Origin: JACJWR01 sp963752505
GTDB taxonomy: Bacteria; Actinomycetota; Actinomycetes; S36-B12; UBA10799
DNA: 64,000 bases
NCBI GenBank assembly: GCA_963752505.1
Contig: CAVVYM010000003.1
Location: 225,189 to 289,188 of the forward strand
Reading direction: 5' to 3'
Shown here one piece after another: positions 28,738-37,745 of this stretch (position 1 is its first letter; each line of letters starts with the position of its first letter). The notes beneath the pieces were generated by a model. It saw nothing but the letters and a program-made list of their open reading frames with translations, did not search any database and was not told where the DNA came from. The translations under genes were made by a program, and so were the position numbers.

Positions 28738-29372
28738 GTCGAACAGTTGTGCATTTGCTGCGCCACGGAGAAGTCTTCAACCCCGACGGCGTGCTGTATG
28801 GCCGCCTTCCCGGCTACCACCTCTCCGAACTCGGACTTGAGATGGCCGACCGGGCGGCCGAGGCGGTCGCGCGCAGGGACGTGACCATCGTGTGGTCGTC
28901 GCCGATGGAACGGGCGTTGGAGACGGCCGCTCCGGTCGCGGCGGTGCACGATCTGCCGATCAGCACCGACGACCGACTGTTGGAGGCCACGAACGTCTTC
29001 GAAGGCGAGCGGGTATCGGTGGGCGACGGGGTGCTGCGCCAGCCTCGCACTTGGCGTCATTTGCGCAACCCGCTCAAGCCCAGTTGGGGAGAGCCCTACC
29101 GCGACGTGGCCGCCCGAATGCAATCAGTTATCGAGAACGCGCGCGTGGTTGCCGAAGGTCATGAGGCCGTGCTGGTGAGCCACCAACTGCCGATTTGGAT
29201 CGCAAGGCTCAGCCTGGAGGGTCGGCGTCTCCCACATCACCCGGGGCACCGCCAGTGCAACCTCGCGTCAATCACCTCGCTGGTCTACGACGGCCACGAC
29301 CTCGACGCTGTGCTCTACACCGAGCCGTCGGCCGACCTTGTGGAGAAGAGCAACAAGGGAGTAGGTGCCTAG
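28734..29372 (+). CDS. Histidine phosphatase family protein
   Basis: 212 residues with the complete phosphoglycerate-mutase-like active site: LLRHGEVFNPDGVLYGRLPG (RHG, phosphoacceptor His), SSPMERALETAAP and the second His in VLVSHQLPIW. In mycobacteria the same family follows hemL and precedes the cytochrome c maturation genes. Substrate unknown; it overlaps hemL and the thioredoxin-like gene. Confidence 0.9.
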   Translation: MSRTVVHLLRHGEVFNPDGVLYGRLPGYHLSELGLEMADRAAEAVARRDVTIVWSSPMERALETAAPVAAVHDLPISTDDRLLEATNVFEGERVSVGDGVLRQPRTWRHLRNPLKPSWGEPYRDVAARMQSVIENARVVAEGHEAVLVSHQLPIWIARLSLEGRRLPHHPGHRQCNLASITSLVYDGHDLDAVLYTEPSADLVEKSNKGVGA

Positions 29373-29973
29373 TCGCGTGCGAGCGAGGAGTCGTAGGGCG
29401 GTCGCGGCGGGGGCTGTGACCGCGCTGGCATGCGCGGTCACGCTGTCCGCCTGTGGCACCGACTCGTCTGCCGCCAACGAATCCGGCACCGGCTATGTGG
29501 CTGGCGACGGATCCACAGTGGTGTTGCCGGTGGCCGAGCGTGCCGTCGCCCCCGCAGTGAGCGGCACCACCCTCGACGGCGGCACCTGGTCGTCTGCCGA
29601 TGCCAGAGGAGACGTGACGGTGCTCAACGTCTGGGCCTCGTGGTGCGCTCCCTGCCGTGCGGAGGCACCGGCACTGGAGAGCAGCAACCAGGCACACGCG
29701 GACCAACCGGTGCAGTTTGTGGGCATCAACACCCGCGACACCGATGCTGCCGCGAAGGCATTCGTGCAGCGCTACGGCATCACGTACCCCAACATCGTCG
29801 ACCCGGACGGCACGGTGCAGCTGCAGTTGCGGGAGTCCCTGCCACCGCAGTCGATACCCTCCACCCTCTTTTTGGACAAGGAGGGGAGGGTGGCGGCGCG
29901 GGTGCTCGGCGAGGTTGACCCCACGAGGCTCGACGGAATCATCGACACCCTCGTGAACGAGCCGGTCCCATGA
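29365..29973 (+). CDS. TlpA-like thioredoxin lipoprotein for cytochrome c maturation
   Basis: 202 residues. Lipoprotein signal with lipobox LSAC near residue 27-30, so it is anchored outside the membrane. The thioredoxin fold has NVWASWCAPCRAEAP (WCxPC) near residue 87 and a cis-Pro region QSIPSTLFLDKEG. Such ResA/TlpA proteins keep the apocytochrome c CXXCH cysteines reduced, taking electrons from CcdA, which is encoded next. The GTG at 29365 has GGGAG five bases upstream and overlaps the phosphatase stop by eight bases. Confidence 0.9.
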   Translation: MPSRVRARSRRAVAAGAVTALACAVTLSACGTDSSAANESGTGYVAGDGSTVVLPVAERAVAPAVSGTTLDGGTWSSADARGDVTVLNVWASWCAPCRAEAPALESSNQAHADQPVQFVGINTRDTDAAAKAFVQRYGITYPNIVDPDGTVQLQLRESLPPQSIPSTLFLDKEGRVAARVLGEVDPTRLDGIIDTLVNEPVP

Positions 29974-30854
29974 CGTCGCTGGTTGCGTTCAGCACGTCGG
30001 TAGTGGCCGACGGCTCACTGCTGCTGGCCATCGGTGTTGCGCTGCTCGCGGGCCTCGTCTCGTTCCTGTCGCCGTGCGTGCTGCCGCTGGTGCCCGGGTA
30101 TCTCTCCTACGTCACCGGCCTCACCGGGGCAGAGCTCGGGCTCGCGTCCGGCGGGCGGGACTCGACTCCCGGCGCGGCCAACGGCGACGCTGCGGCCGGT
30201 GCGCGTTCGGACGCCGGCGCGGTGTCGGTGGCGGCTCCGCCCGCGGTCGCTGCCCGACCGCAGCGGCGTTCCTGGCACCACTCGCGCGTGCTGCTGGGAA
30301 CCATCGGCTTTGTGGCGGGGTTCTCCGCCGTATTCGTTGCCTACGGGGCGCTGTTCGGAGCCCTCGGCGGTTGGCTGCTGGACTACCAGGACGTGATCCA
30401 GCGAGTGCTCGGACTGCTGGTCATCATCCTGGGTCTCAGTTTCGCCGGCTGGCTGCCGGGGATGAATTCCGAATGGCGTCTGCACATGGCGCCGAAGTAC
30501 GGCCTCTGGGGTGCCCCGATGCTAGGAGTGCTGTTCGGGTTGGGCTGGACGCCGTGTATCGGGCCGACGCTTGCCGCAGTGCAGTCGTTGGCGTTCAGTG
30601 AGGGATCGGCCCTGCGCGGTGCCGTTCTCTCGCTGGCCTACTGCATCGGTTTGGGTCTGCCCTTCATCGTCCTGGGCCTGGCGTTCCAGCGGCTCGCGGG
30701 CGCCCTGGGATGGGTGCGTCGCCACTACTCCCTGGTGATGCGGGTCGGCGGCATCCTGCTCATCGCGATTGGCGTGGCGTTGGTGACCGGACTCTGGGAG
30801 GAATTCATGGTGGCCGCCCGGGTGTGGGCGGGTGGATTCGAGGTGGCCCTGTGA
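29970..30854 (+). CDS. ccdA: Cytochrome c biogenesis transmembrane protein CcdA
   Basis: 294 residues, six membrane helices. The redox-active cysteines are in FLSPCVLPLVPGYLSYVTG (helix 1) and LGWTPCIGPTLAAV (helix 4). A hydrophilic, Ala/Gly/Pro-rich insertion of about 50 residues lies between helices 1 and 2. CcdA moves electrons from cytoplasmic thioredoxin to extracytoplasmic thioredoxin-like proteins such as the one encoded just upstream. ATGA overlap upstream and GTGA overlap with resB downstream. Confidence 0.95.
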   Translation: MTSLVAFSTSVVADGSLLLAIGVALLAGLVSFLSPCVLPLVPGYLSYVTGLTGAELGLASGGRDSTPGAANGDAAAGARSDAGAVSVAAPPAVAARPQRRSWHHSRVLLGTIGFVAGFSAVFVAYGALFGALGGWLLDYQDVIQRVLGLLVIILGLSFAGWLPGMNSEWRLHMAPKYGLWGAPMLGVLFGLGWTPCIGPTLAAVQSLAFSEGSALRGAVLSLAYCIGLGLPFIVLGLAFQRLAGALGWVRRHYSLVMRVGGILLIAIGVALVTGLWEEFMVAARVWAGGFEVAL

Positions 30855-32431
30855 CCGACTCCCTGGCACCTGCGCGGGAGGCCCCGCCCGCGCCGACGAA
30901 ATTCTCCGCCGCTGCCTGGGGCAGGTGGTTCTGGCGCCAGCTCACCAGCATGCGGGTGGCGCTCATCCTGCTCTTCACCCTGGCGGTCGCCAGTGTGCCC
31001 GGCTCGATCTTCCCCCAGCGCGGCGTCGATCCGATAGCGGTGACGCGCTACTTCGAGCAGAACCCGGTATTGGCGCCGTGGCTCGATCGGCTCTCGATGT
31101 TCGATGTCTACGCTGCGCCCTGGTTCGCTGCCGTCTACATCCTGCTGTGCATCTCGCTCGCCGGCTGCATCCTGCCCCGCACGATGGAGCACGTGCGTGC
31201 CCTGCGCACACCGCCCCCAGCGCCACCGTCGCGCTTGTCCCGGATGCAGGGCTATCGCACCGCCACGGTTGAGGACTCAGCCGACGACGTGACCGCAGCC
31301 GGTCATCAGTGGTTTCGGGCTCACCATTGGCGGGTGCGAACTGGTGACGGTTGGATCGCCGCGGAGAAGGGCTACCTGCGGGAGAGCGGCAATCTCCTCT
31401 TCCACGTCTCGCTGCTGGTGCTGCTCGCCGCGGTCGCGGTCGGAAGCCTATTCGGCTGGCGGGGATCCGTGGTGGTGATGGAGGGCCGCGGCTTCTCCAA
31501 CACCTTGACGCAATACGACACCTTCACCTCCGGCCGACTCGTTGATCGAGCCGGATTGGCACCCTTCACGGTCACCCTCGACGACTTCGAAGCGCAATTC
31601 GAACGAGGCGCGGTACAGACAGGTGCGCCCCGGGACTATCGGGCTGACGTCACCTATCGCGCCGAGCCCGACGCTGCCACGACGCAGGATTCGATCGGCG
31701 TCAACGACCCGCTGAATGTGGCCGGGGCCAAAGTGTTCCTCACCGGCCACGGCTACGCGCCGCGGGTGATCGTGCGCGACGCATCGGGCATCGAGGTGTT
31801 CAGCGGTTCGGTGCCGTTCCTGCCCCGAGACGGCAACTTCACCTCCACCGGCGTCATCAAGGTGCCGGACACCGACCCGCAGCTAGGCTTCCAAGGCATC
31901 TTCCTGCCGACCGCAGCGGTAGACGCCGAGGCTGGGCCCATTTCGCTGTTTCCAGTAGTGGAGGACCCCGCGCTGTTCCTCTCCGCGTGGCAGGGCGACC
32001 TCGGCCTGAACGACGGTGTGCCGCAGTCGGTCTTCCGACTGGACGTCTCGGACATGACTCAGGTGGGTCTGCAGTCGCTGCGCCCGGGTGAGACCTGGAC
32101 CCTGCCGGAATCGCTCGGATCGATCGAGTTCGTCGGGGTCGACGAGTTCGCCAACTTCTCGGTGGCCCGTGACCCGGGCAAGACGCTTGCCTTGATTGCT
32201 GCCGTCGCATCGATCATCGGACTCATGGCCAGCCTGTTCATTCCGCGCCGCAGGCTATGGCTGCGCACCGCCGACGATGGGTCAAGCCGTACGCTCGTGT
32301 CTGTCGCCGGACTCAGTCGCACTGAGAACACCAGCGTCGATGACGATGTCGCCGAACTGCTCGAAGCTGTTGCACCTGCCGGTACGGGTGCCGCCGCATC
32401 AGTTGACACCTCAGAAAGGGGTCGCGCGTGA
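30851..32431 (+). CDS. resB: Cytochrome c biogenesis protein ResB (Ccs1)
   Basis: 526 residues. N-terminal spans starting with WRQLTSMRVALILLFTLAV and containing SIFPQRGVDP; a large extracytoplasmic domain (about 210-440) with GRGFSNTLTQYDTF; a final membrane span (LALIAAVASIIGLMASLF, SLFIPRRRLWLR) and a hydrophilic tail. ResB with CcsB forms the system II heme export and attachment complex. GTG at 30851 overlaps the ccdA stop; the stop overlaps the ccsB start by four bases. Confidence 0.95.
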   Translation: MTDSLAPAREAPPAPTKFSAAAWGRWFWRQLTSMRVALILLFTLAVASVPGSIFPQRGVDPIAVTRYFEQNPVLAPWLDRLSMFDVYAAPWFAAVYILLCISLAGCILPRTMEHVRALRTPPPAPPSRLSRMQGYRTATVEDSADDVTAAGHQWFRAHHWRVRTGDGWIAAEKGYLRESGNLLFHVSLLVLLAAVAVGSLFGWRGSVVVMEGRGFSNTLTQYDTFTSGRLVDRAGLAPFTVTLDDFEAQFERGAVQTGAPRDYRADVTYRAEPDAATTQDSIGVNDPLNVAGAKVFLTGHGYAPRVIVRDASGIEVFSGSVPFLPRDGNFTSTGVIKVPDTDPQLGFQGIFLPTAAVDAEAGPISLFPVVEDPALFLSAWQGDLGLNDGVPQSVFRLDVSDMTQVGLQSLRPGETWTLPESLGSIEFVGVDEFANFSVARDPGKTLALIAAVASIIGLMASLFIPRRRLWLRTADDGSSRTLVSVAGLSRTENTSVDDDVAELLEAVAPAGTGAAASVDTSERGRA

Positions 32432-33422
32432 ACGCGGATCTCGCCTCCCTGTCCAACCAGTTCGTCTATGCCGCCATGGGCGTCTACACCCTCGCACTCA
32501 TCTCGTTCGCGGTTGCGTTGGCGGCCAGCCGGGGACCGGTCGGCCTGCCCGAGTCCAGCCGGGTTGCGCAGGAGCAACTCGCAGCGGTCCCAGCCGGTGC
32601 GGTGCCCACCGGGGTCACGCGACCGGCGGGGCCCGGCGATACAGCTGCCCCCGCGCCGCTTCCCCCGGCCGGCGGGCGGGAAACATTGCCATGTCGCTGA
32701 CGTGGCTGGCCACGGGCATGTTGGCGATCGGCGTCGTGCTGCGCGGACTTTCGGCTGGTCGGGTTCCGTGGGGCAACATGTACGAGTTCTCCATCACCGC
32801 GGCGCTGGCGGTTTCGGTGTTCTTCCTGCTGATGTCCCTGCGCCACGACCTGCGCTGGTTGGGCGTCTTCGTGGTCGGTGCCGTGCTGCTCACCCTCGGG
32901 CTCGCCGTGACGGTGCTCTACACCGAGTCGGCGCAGCTCGTGCCGGCGCTGAAGAGCTGGTGGCTGGTCATTCACGTGTCGGCGGCCATCATCTGCGCTG
33001 GTGGTTTCACGCTGGCTTTCGTGTTCTCCGGCGCCTATCTGATCAAGGATCGGGCTGAGCGGCGCGCCGCCGACGGGGTGGCGCGCGGCTGGCTGAGCAG
33101 CCGACTGCCGGCGACGCAGAAGCTCGATCGGATGGCCTACCAGGTGGTGGCTTTCACCTTCCCGCTCTGGACGTTCGCAGTGATCGCGGGCGCGATCTGG
33201 GCAGAGAACGCTTGGGGTCGGTACTGGGGCTGGGATCCCAAGGAGACTTGGGCGTTCATCACGTGGGTGGTATTCGCGGGCTACCTGCACGCTCGCGCGA
33301 CGTCCGGTTGGAAGGGGCGGCGTGCGGCTTGGATCGCGATGTTGGGATTCGCCACCTTCATGTTCAACTATTTCGGCGTCAACATGCTGATGCCGGGCCT
33401 CCACTCCTACGCCGGCGTGTAG
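32428..33422 (+). CDS. ccsB: Cytochrome c biogenesis protein CcsB/CcsA, one apparent frameshift in the linker
   Basis: About 331 residues if the frames are joined. The first frame gives the N-terminal helix (FVYAAMGVYTLALISFAVAL) and a Pro/Ala-rich linker; it stops at 32700. A different frame then carries AMSLTWLATGMLAIGVVLRG and the rest: RVPWGNMYEFS, and the heme-handling WWD motif WGRYWGWDPKETWAFITW, with several more helices to NYFGVNMLMPGLHSY. The shift lies in the low-complexity linker between about 32660 and 32690, near runs of C and G. CcsB is the heme-presenting partner of ResB. The domain is otherwise complete, so a sequence error is the likely cause. Confidence 0.92.
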
Positions 33423-33455
33423 GTCAAGTCAGGCGCGGTGGGCGCGAAGGCCGCA

Positions 33456-33752
33456 TCAGGCAGATGGCGGCGGCGCTGAGTCGTCGTCCGGCCGTCGGGT
33501 ACGGCGCGCCAGGTCCCGCAGAAACTCAACGTCATCGTCTGGCGCGGCCATGTGCTCGGAAGTGCTCCGGCGCCGCGCTGGCCGGCCCAGGACGAACCAC
33601 AGCAAGGCCCCCACGAGCGGCAGCGCGAGCACTGCGACGGCCCACAGCCATTTGGGTCCGCGTTTGGTGGTGTGGGCAGGTGTGGTCAGCACGTCGATGA
33701 AGGCGTACACAATCACCGCAAGCGGTATCACCATGATCAGTAGTCGTCCCAC
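33456..33752 (-). CDS. Small membrane protein with PLDc_N domain
   Basis: 98 residues. Two membrane helices flank the family motif: LLIMVIPLAVIVYAFIDVL, then GPKWLWAVAVLALPLVGALL and WFVLGRP. This N-terminal module occurs in phospholipase D-like cardiolipin synthases but here stands alone, followed by a charged cytoplasmic tail. Such stand-alone proteins are common next to cytochrome c maturation genes in actinobacteria; function unknown. Convergent with ccsB. Confidence 0.8.
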   Translation of the reverse strand: MGRLLIMVIPLAVIVYAFIDVLTTPAHTTKRGPKWLWAVAVLALPLVGALLWFVLGRPARRRSTSEHMAAPDDDVEFLRDLARRTRRPDDDSAPPPSA

Positions 33753-33810
33753 GCTTCCTAGGGTACGTCGGTGGGCGGGACAGTGAAAGTCGGTGCGTAC
33801 CCTGAGAGGC

Positions 33811-34149
33811 GTGTCTTCTCACGATCAGCAGGCCACAGGTGATCACTTCGAGGACTCTTCCGAAGCGGGAAGCTCCACCGAAGCGCCATCGCCGGATGGC
33901 CCGCGGCACCCGATAGTTCTTTACACGCTGGCGCGCATCGCGCTGCTACTTGTCACCGCGGGGTTGCTGTACCTGGTCGGTGCGCGGTCGTGGTTGCTCG
34001 TGCTGTTGGCGCTGATCATTTCTGGCTTGGTCTCATATCTCGTGCTCGGATCGTTGCGCGACGCCATGAGCACCCGGATGGACCGCAGAATGGCTGCGGC
34101 CCGGGAGCGGCGCGAAGCCGCCACCCGGGCCGAAGACGATTTGTACTGA
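33811..34149 (+). CDS. DUF4229 membrane protein
   Basis: 112 residues: a hydrophilic acidic N-terminus, two close membrane helices (IVLYTLARIALLLVTAGLLY and WLLVLLALIISGLVSYLVL) and a basic tail, RDAMSTRMDRRMAAARERRE. This fits the actinobacterial DUF4229 family, a member of which also follows ccsA in mycobacteria. Start GTG 33811 or GTG 33793; neither has a convincing Shine-Dalgarno. Function unknown. Confidence 0.7.
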   Translation: MSSHDQQATGDHFEDSSEAGSSTEAPSPDGPRHPIVLYTLARIALLLVTAGLLYLVGARSWLLVLLALIISGLVSYLVLGSLRDAMSTRMDRRMAAARERREAATRAEDDLY

Positions 34150-34154
34150 ACTGC

Positions 34155-34769
34155 TCAGGCGCCCTTGCCCGCCTCCAAGTAGTTGGCGACCTTGATCGCG
34201 CGGGTGACCATGTGCGTCACGGCGGCGCGCTCCTCCTCCGCCACGGGGAAGGCGCCATTGCCCGAAAAGTGCGAGGCGCCATAGGGGTTGCCATCGTTGA
34301 ACTTGACCGCCGGGTCGCTGTAGCCGGGCGGAACGAGGATGCCGCCGAAGTGGTACACGGAGTTGTAGAGGGCGAGAAGGGTGGCTTCTTGCCCGCCCCG
34401 CTTGGTCCCGGTGGAGACGAATCCCACGTAGACCTTGTCGGCGAGTTTGCCCTCGACCCAGAGTGGGCCGAGCGTGTCGAGGTACTGCTTGAGCTGCGCG
34501 GCGATGTTTCCGTAGCGGGTGGGAGAACCGAACACCACCACGTCGGCCCAGTCGATATCGTCCGCGGTAGCGATGTCCACGTCCGCGGTGGCCTTGGCGT
34601 GAGCCGCCCAAGCTTCGTTCGAGGCGATCGCCTCCGGCGGGGCCAGTTCAGCGACCCGGCGCAGGCGCACGTTCGCGCCGGTTGCCTTCGCGGCCTCCTC
34701 TGCAGTCAGGGCCATTTCGTGCACGGAGCCGGTGGCGGAGTAGTAGATGATCGCGACGTTGACGGTCAT
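34155..34769 (-). CDS. wrbA: WrbA-type NAD(P)H:quinone oxidoreductase (flavoprotein)
   Basis: 204 residues, flavodoxin-like fold. VAIIYYSATGSVHEMA is the FMN phosphate loop; VVFGSPTRYGNIAAQLKQYL and FVSTGTKRGGQEATLL are typical of WrbA, followed by VPPGYSDP. WrbA reduces quinones by two electrons and avoids semiquinone radicals. The ATG at 34769 has AAAGGA eight bases upstream. A perfect 12-base palindrome lies 25-56 bases before the start and is likely to control it. Confidence 0.92.
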   Translation of the reverse strand: MTVNVAIIYYSATGSVHEMALTAEEAAKATGANVRLRRVAELAPPEAIASNEAWAAHAKATADVDIATADDIDWADVVVFGSPTRYGNIAAQLKQYLDTLGPLWVEGKLADKVYVGFVSTGTKRGGQEATLLALYNSVYHFGGILVPPGYSDPAVKFNDGNPYGASHFSGNGAFPVAEEERAAVTHMVTRAIKVANYLEAGKGA

Positions 34770-34793
34770 GGATGGTTTCCTTTCAGCGTTGGC

Positions 34794-34825
34794 GTGAATA
34801 TAGTTTAATCATCAACTATATTCAC
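34794..34825 (-). promoter_or_regulatory. Perfect 12-bp inverted repeat upstream of wrbA, probable operator
   Basis: GTGAATATAGTT (34794-34805) and AACTATATTCAC (34814-34825) are exact inverse complements separated by eight bases. The element is far richer in A+T than its surroundings. Position (just before wrbA) and form (dimer-type palindrome with AGTT...AACT core) fit binding by a MarR/HxlR-like quinone- or redox-sensing repressor. No such regulator gene is adjacent, so the factor is encoded elsewhere. Confidence 0.7.
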
Positions 34826-34871
34826 AGTCAACCGGGGCGGCCTGCCCTCGGCGGGCACTCGAGAGCGGTTG

Positions 34872-35480
34872 TCAGGGGTGCTGGGGAACGGACCGATGCT
34901 GAAGGGTCCAGGCGAACATGGCCACCGCACCAGCGGCCGAGGCATTGATGGAACGGGTCGATCCGTACTGGGTGATGGCGAGCACGGTCGTGCACAACGC
35001 TGCCGCCTCAGCCGAGAGGCCGGGGCCCTCCTGACCGAAGAGCATGACGCATGCCTCGGGCAGGTTGGTGGATTCCAGCGGCTGGCTGCCGTCGATGTTG
35101 TCGATGCCGAGGATGGGCAACTCCTTCTCGTGCGCCCAGGCGGCGAAGGCGGTCAGATCCGGGTGATGGCGCACGTGCAGGTAGCGGTCTGTGACCATGG
35201 CACCACGCCGATTCCAGTCGCGGCGGCCCACGATGTGCACACCTGCGACGTTGAATGCGTTGGCGGATCGCACGATGGATCCGATGTTCAGGTCGTGCTG
35301 CCAGTTCTCGATCGCCACGTGCAGCGGACTGCGGTCGGCGTCAAGCCGATCTTTGATGGCCTCGACGGTGAGATAGCGGAACTCGTCGGCGACATTGCGG
35401 CGGTCGCCTTCGGCGAGCAACTGCTGATCCCACTGTGGGCCCTCGGGCCAGGGACGGGGATGGGGTCCGACGCCGACCAC
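34872..35480 (-). CDS. SpoU/TrmH family RNA 2'-O-methyltransferase
   Basis: 202 residues, SPOUT fold. Three family motifs: NLNIGSIVRSANAF-like DLNIGSIVRSANAFNV (motif 1), VMLFGQEGPGLS (motif 2) and ITQYGSTRSINASAAGAVAM (motif 3) that form the knotted SAM site. Target tRNA or rRNA position unknown. Start GTG at 35480 overlaps the TPR gene's TAG by one base. Confidence 0.9.
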   Translation of the reverse strand: MVGVGPHPRPWPEGPQWDQQLLAEGDRRNVADEFRYLTVEAIKDRLDADRSPLHVAIENWQHDLNIGSIVRSANAFNVAGVHIVGRRDWNRRGAMVTDRYLHVRHHPDLTAFAAWAHEKELPILGIDNIDGSQPLESTNLPEACVMLFGQEGPGLSAEAAALCTTVLAITQYGSTRSINASAAGAVAMFAWTLQHRSVPQHP

Positions 35481-37018
35481 TAGCCGCCGCTGTCCGTGAC
35501 ACCCGAGTTTCCAGGGGTGCGGAAGTCGACGTCGACCGAGGGGCGCAACCCGCGCATCGAGAGCAGATCCTCACTGCGCACCGCGCGCGATGTGTCATCG
35601 GGAAGGAAGTAGCTGCTGAGCGCGGTGGCGCGGTCGGAGTTACCGGCAGCCAGATAGAGGGCCACCGCGTGGGCGAGGTCCCGATCGGCTTCACTGCTCG
35701 GCGGGCGGGCGCGCCATCGCAACTCGTAGAGACGGGCGTGCAGGTTCGGTTCGTTGTGCGCAGCCGATGCCGCCAAGGCCGCGTCCACCGTCGCGAGTGC
35801 CTCATCGTCGAGGTCGTTAGCCAGGAGCGTCATCGCCACTACCGATTGGTGCCGGGCGGCCGCGATCGAGTCCACCGGCACATCGTGGCTGGCCAGATGC
35901 CTGTTCACCACCTCGAGTGCCTTCGCGGGCTCGTCCATCTCCAGCAGCGCCTCCGCGAGCACCGCGGCGTGGTCGAGTGCCATCACGGGCTCGCCGACGT
36001 CGGCGGCTCGTTCGAGGGCATCACGCGCCACCGCGGCCGCCTCGGCGAATCGATCTGTTGCGAGGAAGAGCTCGGCGCGCGCCCGATCGGTGAGCACGAG
36101 ATAGTCGTCGGCACCCATGGCGTCGAAGATCGACCGGGCACCTTGGTAGAGGCCCTCGGCCGACGCTTGGTCGCGCAGCGCGCGCCGGGCGTGCCCGGCC
36201 TCGAGGTCGCAACGGGCGACACCGATGAGGTTCTCGTCGGACTGGTAGGCCGACCTCGCATCGCGCAGGTGCTCCAGCGCCTCACTGTGGGCCCCCAAGA
36301 TCCGCAGTGCCAGGCCGAGGCGCAGGCCGGCGTAGCCGCGAGCGACGTCGTCGGAGCCCACCCGCGCGATGTCCAGGCAGGAACGCAGTAGCGGCAGTGC
36401 CTCCGCCGTCCGGCCCTGTTGAATCAAGGCCTCCGCGGCGGCGTCGTCGGCCCACGCCACGTGCTGCGCGGAGCGAGCTGCCCGAAACGACGCCCGGGCC
36501 TTGGTGAAACACTCTTCCGCGAGGCCCCGGGCCCCGCTGATCGTTGCCGATTCGGCGCTGATGTAGGCCGCACCCATAGCCATGTGCACCCTGCCCGCGC
36601 TGAGCTGGTCGTCCTCGGACTCGAAGAGCGCCAGCGCGGTGTGCCAGTGGTTCACCGCGGAGTCCAGATCTGCCAGGGCGGCGTACCCGTCGGCTGCGCG
36701 CTGCGTGGCCAGCGCCACATCACCCTGGGCGCCCAGGGTGCCGAAATATTCGGCAGCTGACAGGAAGCCGCCCACCGCTTCTTCGAAGCGCTCCAGCTCC
36801 ATGAGCCCTTGGCCCTGATTGAACCGTGCGTAGGCTGCCAGGCGATCGTCGCCGGCCGATTCCGAGGCCTCGGCCGCGGCCTCCACTAGCGTTTCGAACT
36901 GAATCATGTCGTTGCGGTGGTAGCAACGGTCTGCGAGCTCGAGCAGAATCTCACCGCGGCGCTGCCCGTCGGCTTCGGTGAGTTCCCCCCAGAGCTCCTC
37001 GTCCGAGAAGTCAGTCAT
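35480..37018 (-). CDS. Tetratricopeptide-repeat protein
   Basis: 512 residues, soluble, Ala/Leu/Asp-rich. Successive helix pairs of TPR type are visible through most of the chain (for example AYARFNQGQGLMELERFEEA, ADLDSAVNHWHTALALF, EALIQQGRTAEALPLLRSCL, RLGLALRILGAHSEALEHL). There is no catalytic or DNA-binding domain. It probably serves as a scaffold or regulator. It is directly upstream of, and overlaps, the methyltransferase gene. Specific role not recognised. Confidence 0.8.
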   Translation of the reverse strand: MTDFSDEELWGELTEADGQRRGEILLELADRCYHRNDMIQFETLVEAAAEASESAGDDRLAAYARFNQGQGLMELERFEEAVGGFLSAAEYFGTLGAQGDVALATQRAADGYAALADLDSAVNHWHTALALFESEDDQLSAGRVHMAMGAAYISAESATISGARGLAEECFTKARASFRAARSAQHVAWADDAAAEALIQQGRTAEALPLLRSCLDIARVGSDDVARGYAGLRLGLALRILGAHSEALEHLRDARSAYQSDENLIGVARCDLEAGHARRALRDQASAEGLYQGARSIFDAMGADDYLVLTDRARAELFLATDRFAEAAAVARDALERAADVGEPVMALDHAAVLAEALLEMDEPAKALEVVNRHLASHDVPVDSIAAARHQSVVAMTLLANDLDDEALATVDAALAASAAHNEPNLHARLYELRWRARPPSSEADRDLAHAVALYLAAGNSDRATALSSYFLPDDTSRAVRSEDLLSMRGLRPSVDVDFRTPGNSGVTDSGG

Positions 37019-37042
37019 CGCACCTCCCCCAGGTGGTTGCCC

Positions 37043-37732
37043 TCATGCCTCGAGTGTAGCCGGGCGTTGACGCACGAGGCGGAGACCGGAAGGTGCCAAC
37101 TCGACGACGCTCAGGGTCATCATAATGCCCGCCACGAAGGCCAGCAGGGCCGCGATGCGCGGCTCTGTGAGGAGGCCCGAGAACGACAGCGCGAGGGCGG
37201 CCCCGAGTATCTCCCCGCCGGTGGCCACGGCGGTGAACCAGAAGGCCCGAACGCGCGAGCCCCCGCTGGCGAGCACCGGGGCGCTCACCGCGATGCCCTC
37301 GGGGATGTTGTGGAGGGCGACGGCGAGCGCGGTCACCAGGCCCGCGGGCCACGAAAGCAGCGCGGCCGCCATGGGCGCCGCGCCCTCAGGCACGTTATGC
37401 AGTCCGATCGCGATGGCTACGAGAAGTGCGCTGCGACCAAGCGGACTGCCGCCGACGTTGAACAGGCTGGCGAGGTAGTGCAGAGCGACGACCAAGGCCG
37501 ATCCGAGTAGCGCCCAGGCCCCCGCCACAGCGGGATTCAACCCGCTTTGCAGGGCCGAGGGCAGTAACTCGAGGGAACTGATGAGGAGCATCGCCACGGC
37601 AGCCAGCAGGATCGCCCAGCCGAACACTTTCGGCGGCCAGGTGCGACGGCTGGCCGCGAGGGCCCAACCGATCATGGTGGCAAGCGCCGCCGCCGTGGCC
37701 AAGCCAAAGGCGGCAAGCGGGGTGGCACTCAC
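37043..37732 (-). CDS. ZIP family divalent-metal transporter
   Basis: 229 residues, seven to eight membrane helices. The two metal-binding helix motifs HNVPEG (in AIGLHNVPEGAAPMAAALL) and HNIPEG (in VALHNIPEGIAVSAPVL) identify the ZIP family, which imports Zn, Fe or Mn. The GTG at 37732 starts 13 bases after the stop of the VIT-family gene, so both are on one transcript. The metal is not determinable from sequence. Confidence 0.9.
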   Translation of the reverse strand: MSATPLAAFGLATAAALATMIGWALAASRRTWPPKVFGWAILLAAVAMLLISSLELLPSALQSGLNPAVAGAWALLGSALVVALHYLASLFNVGGSPLGRSALLVAIAIGLHNVPEGAAPMAAALLSWPAGLVTALAVALHNIPEGIAVSAPVLASGGSRVRAFWFTAVATGGEILGAALALSFSGLLTEPRIAALLAFVAGIMMTLSVVELAPSGLRLVRQRPATLEA

Positions 37733-37745
37733 GTCGGCACGGTGG

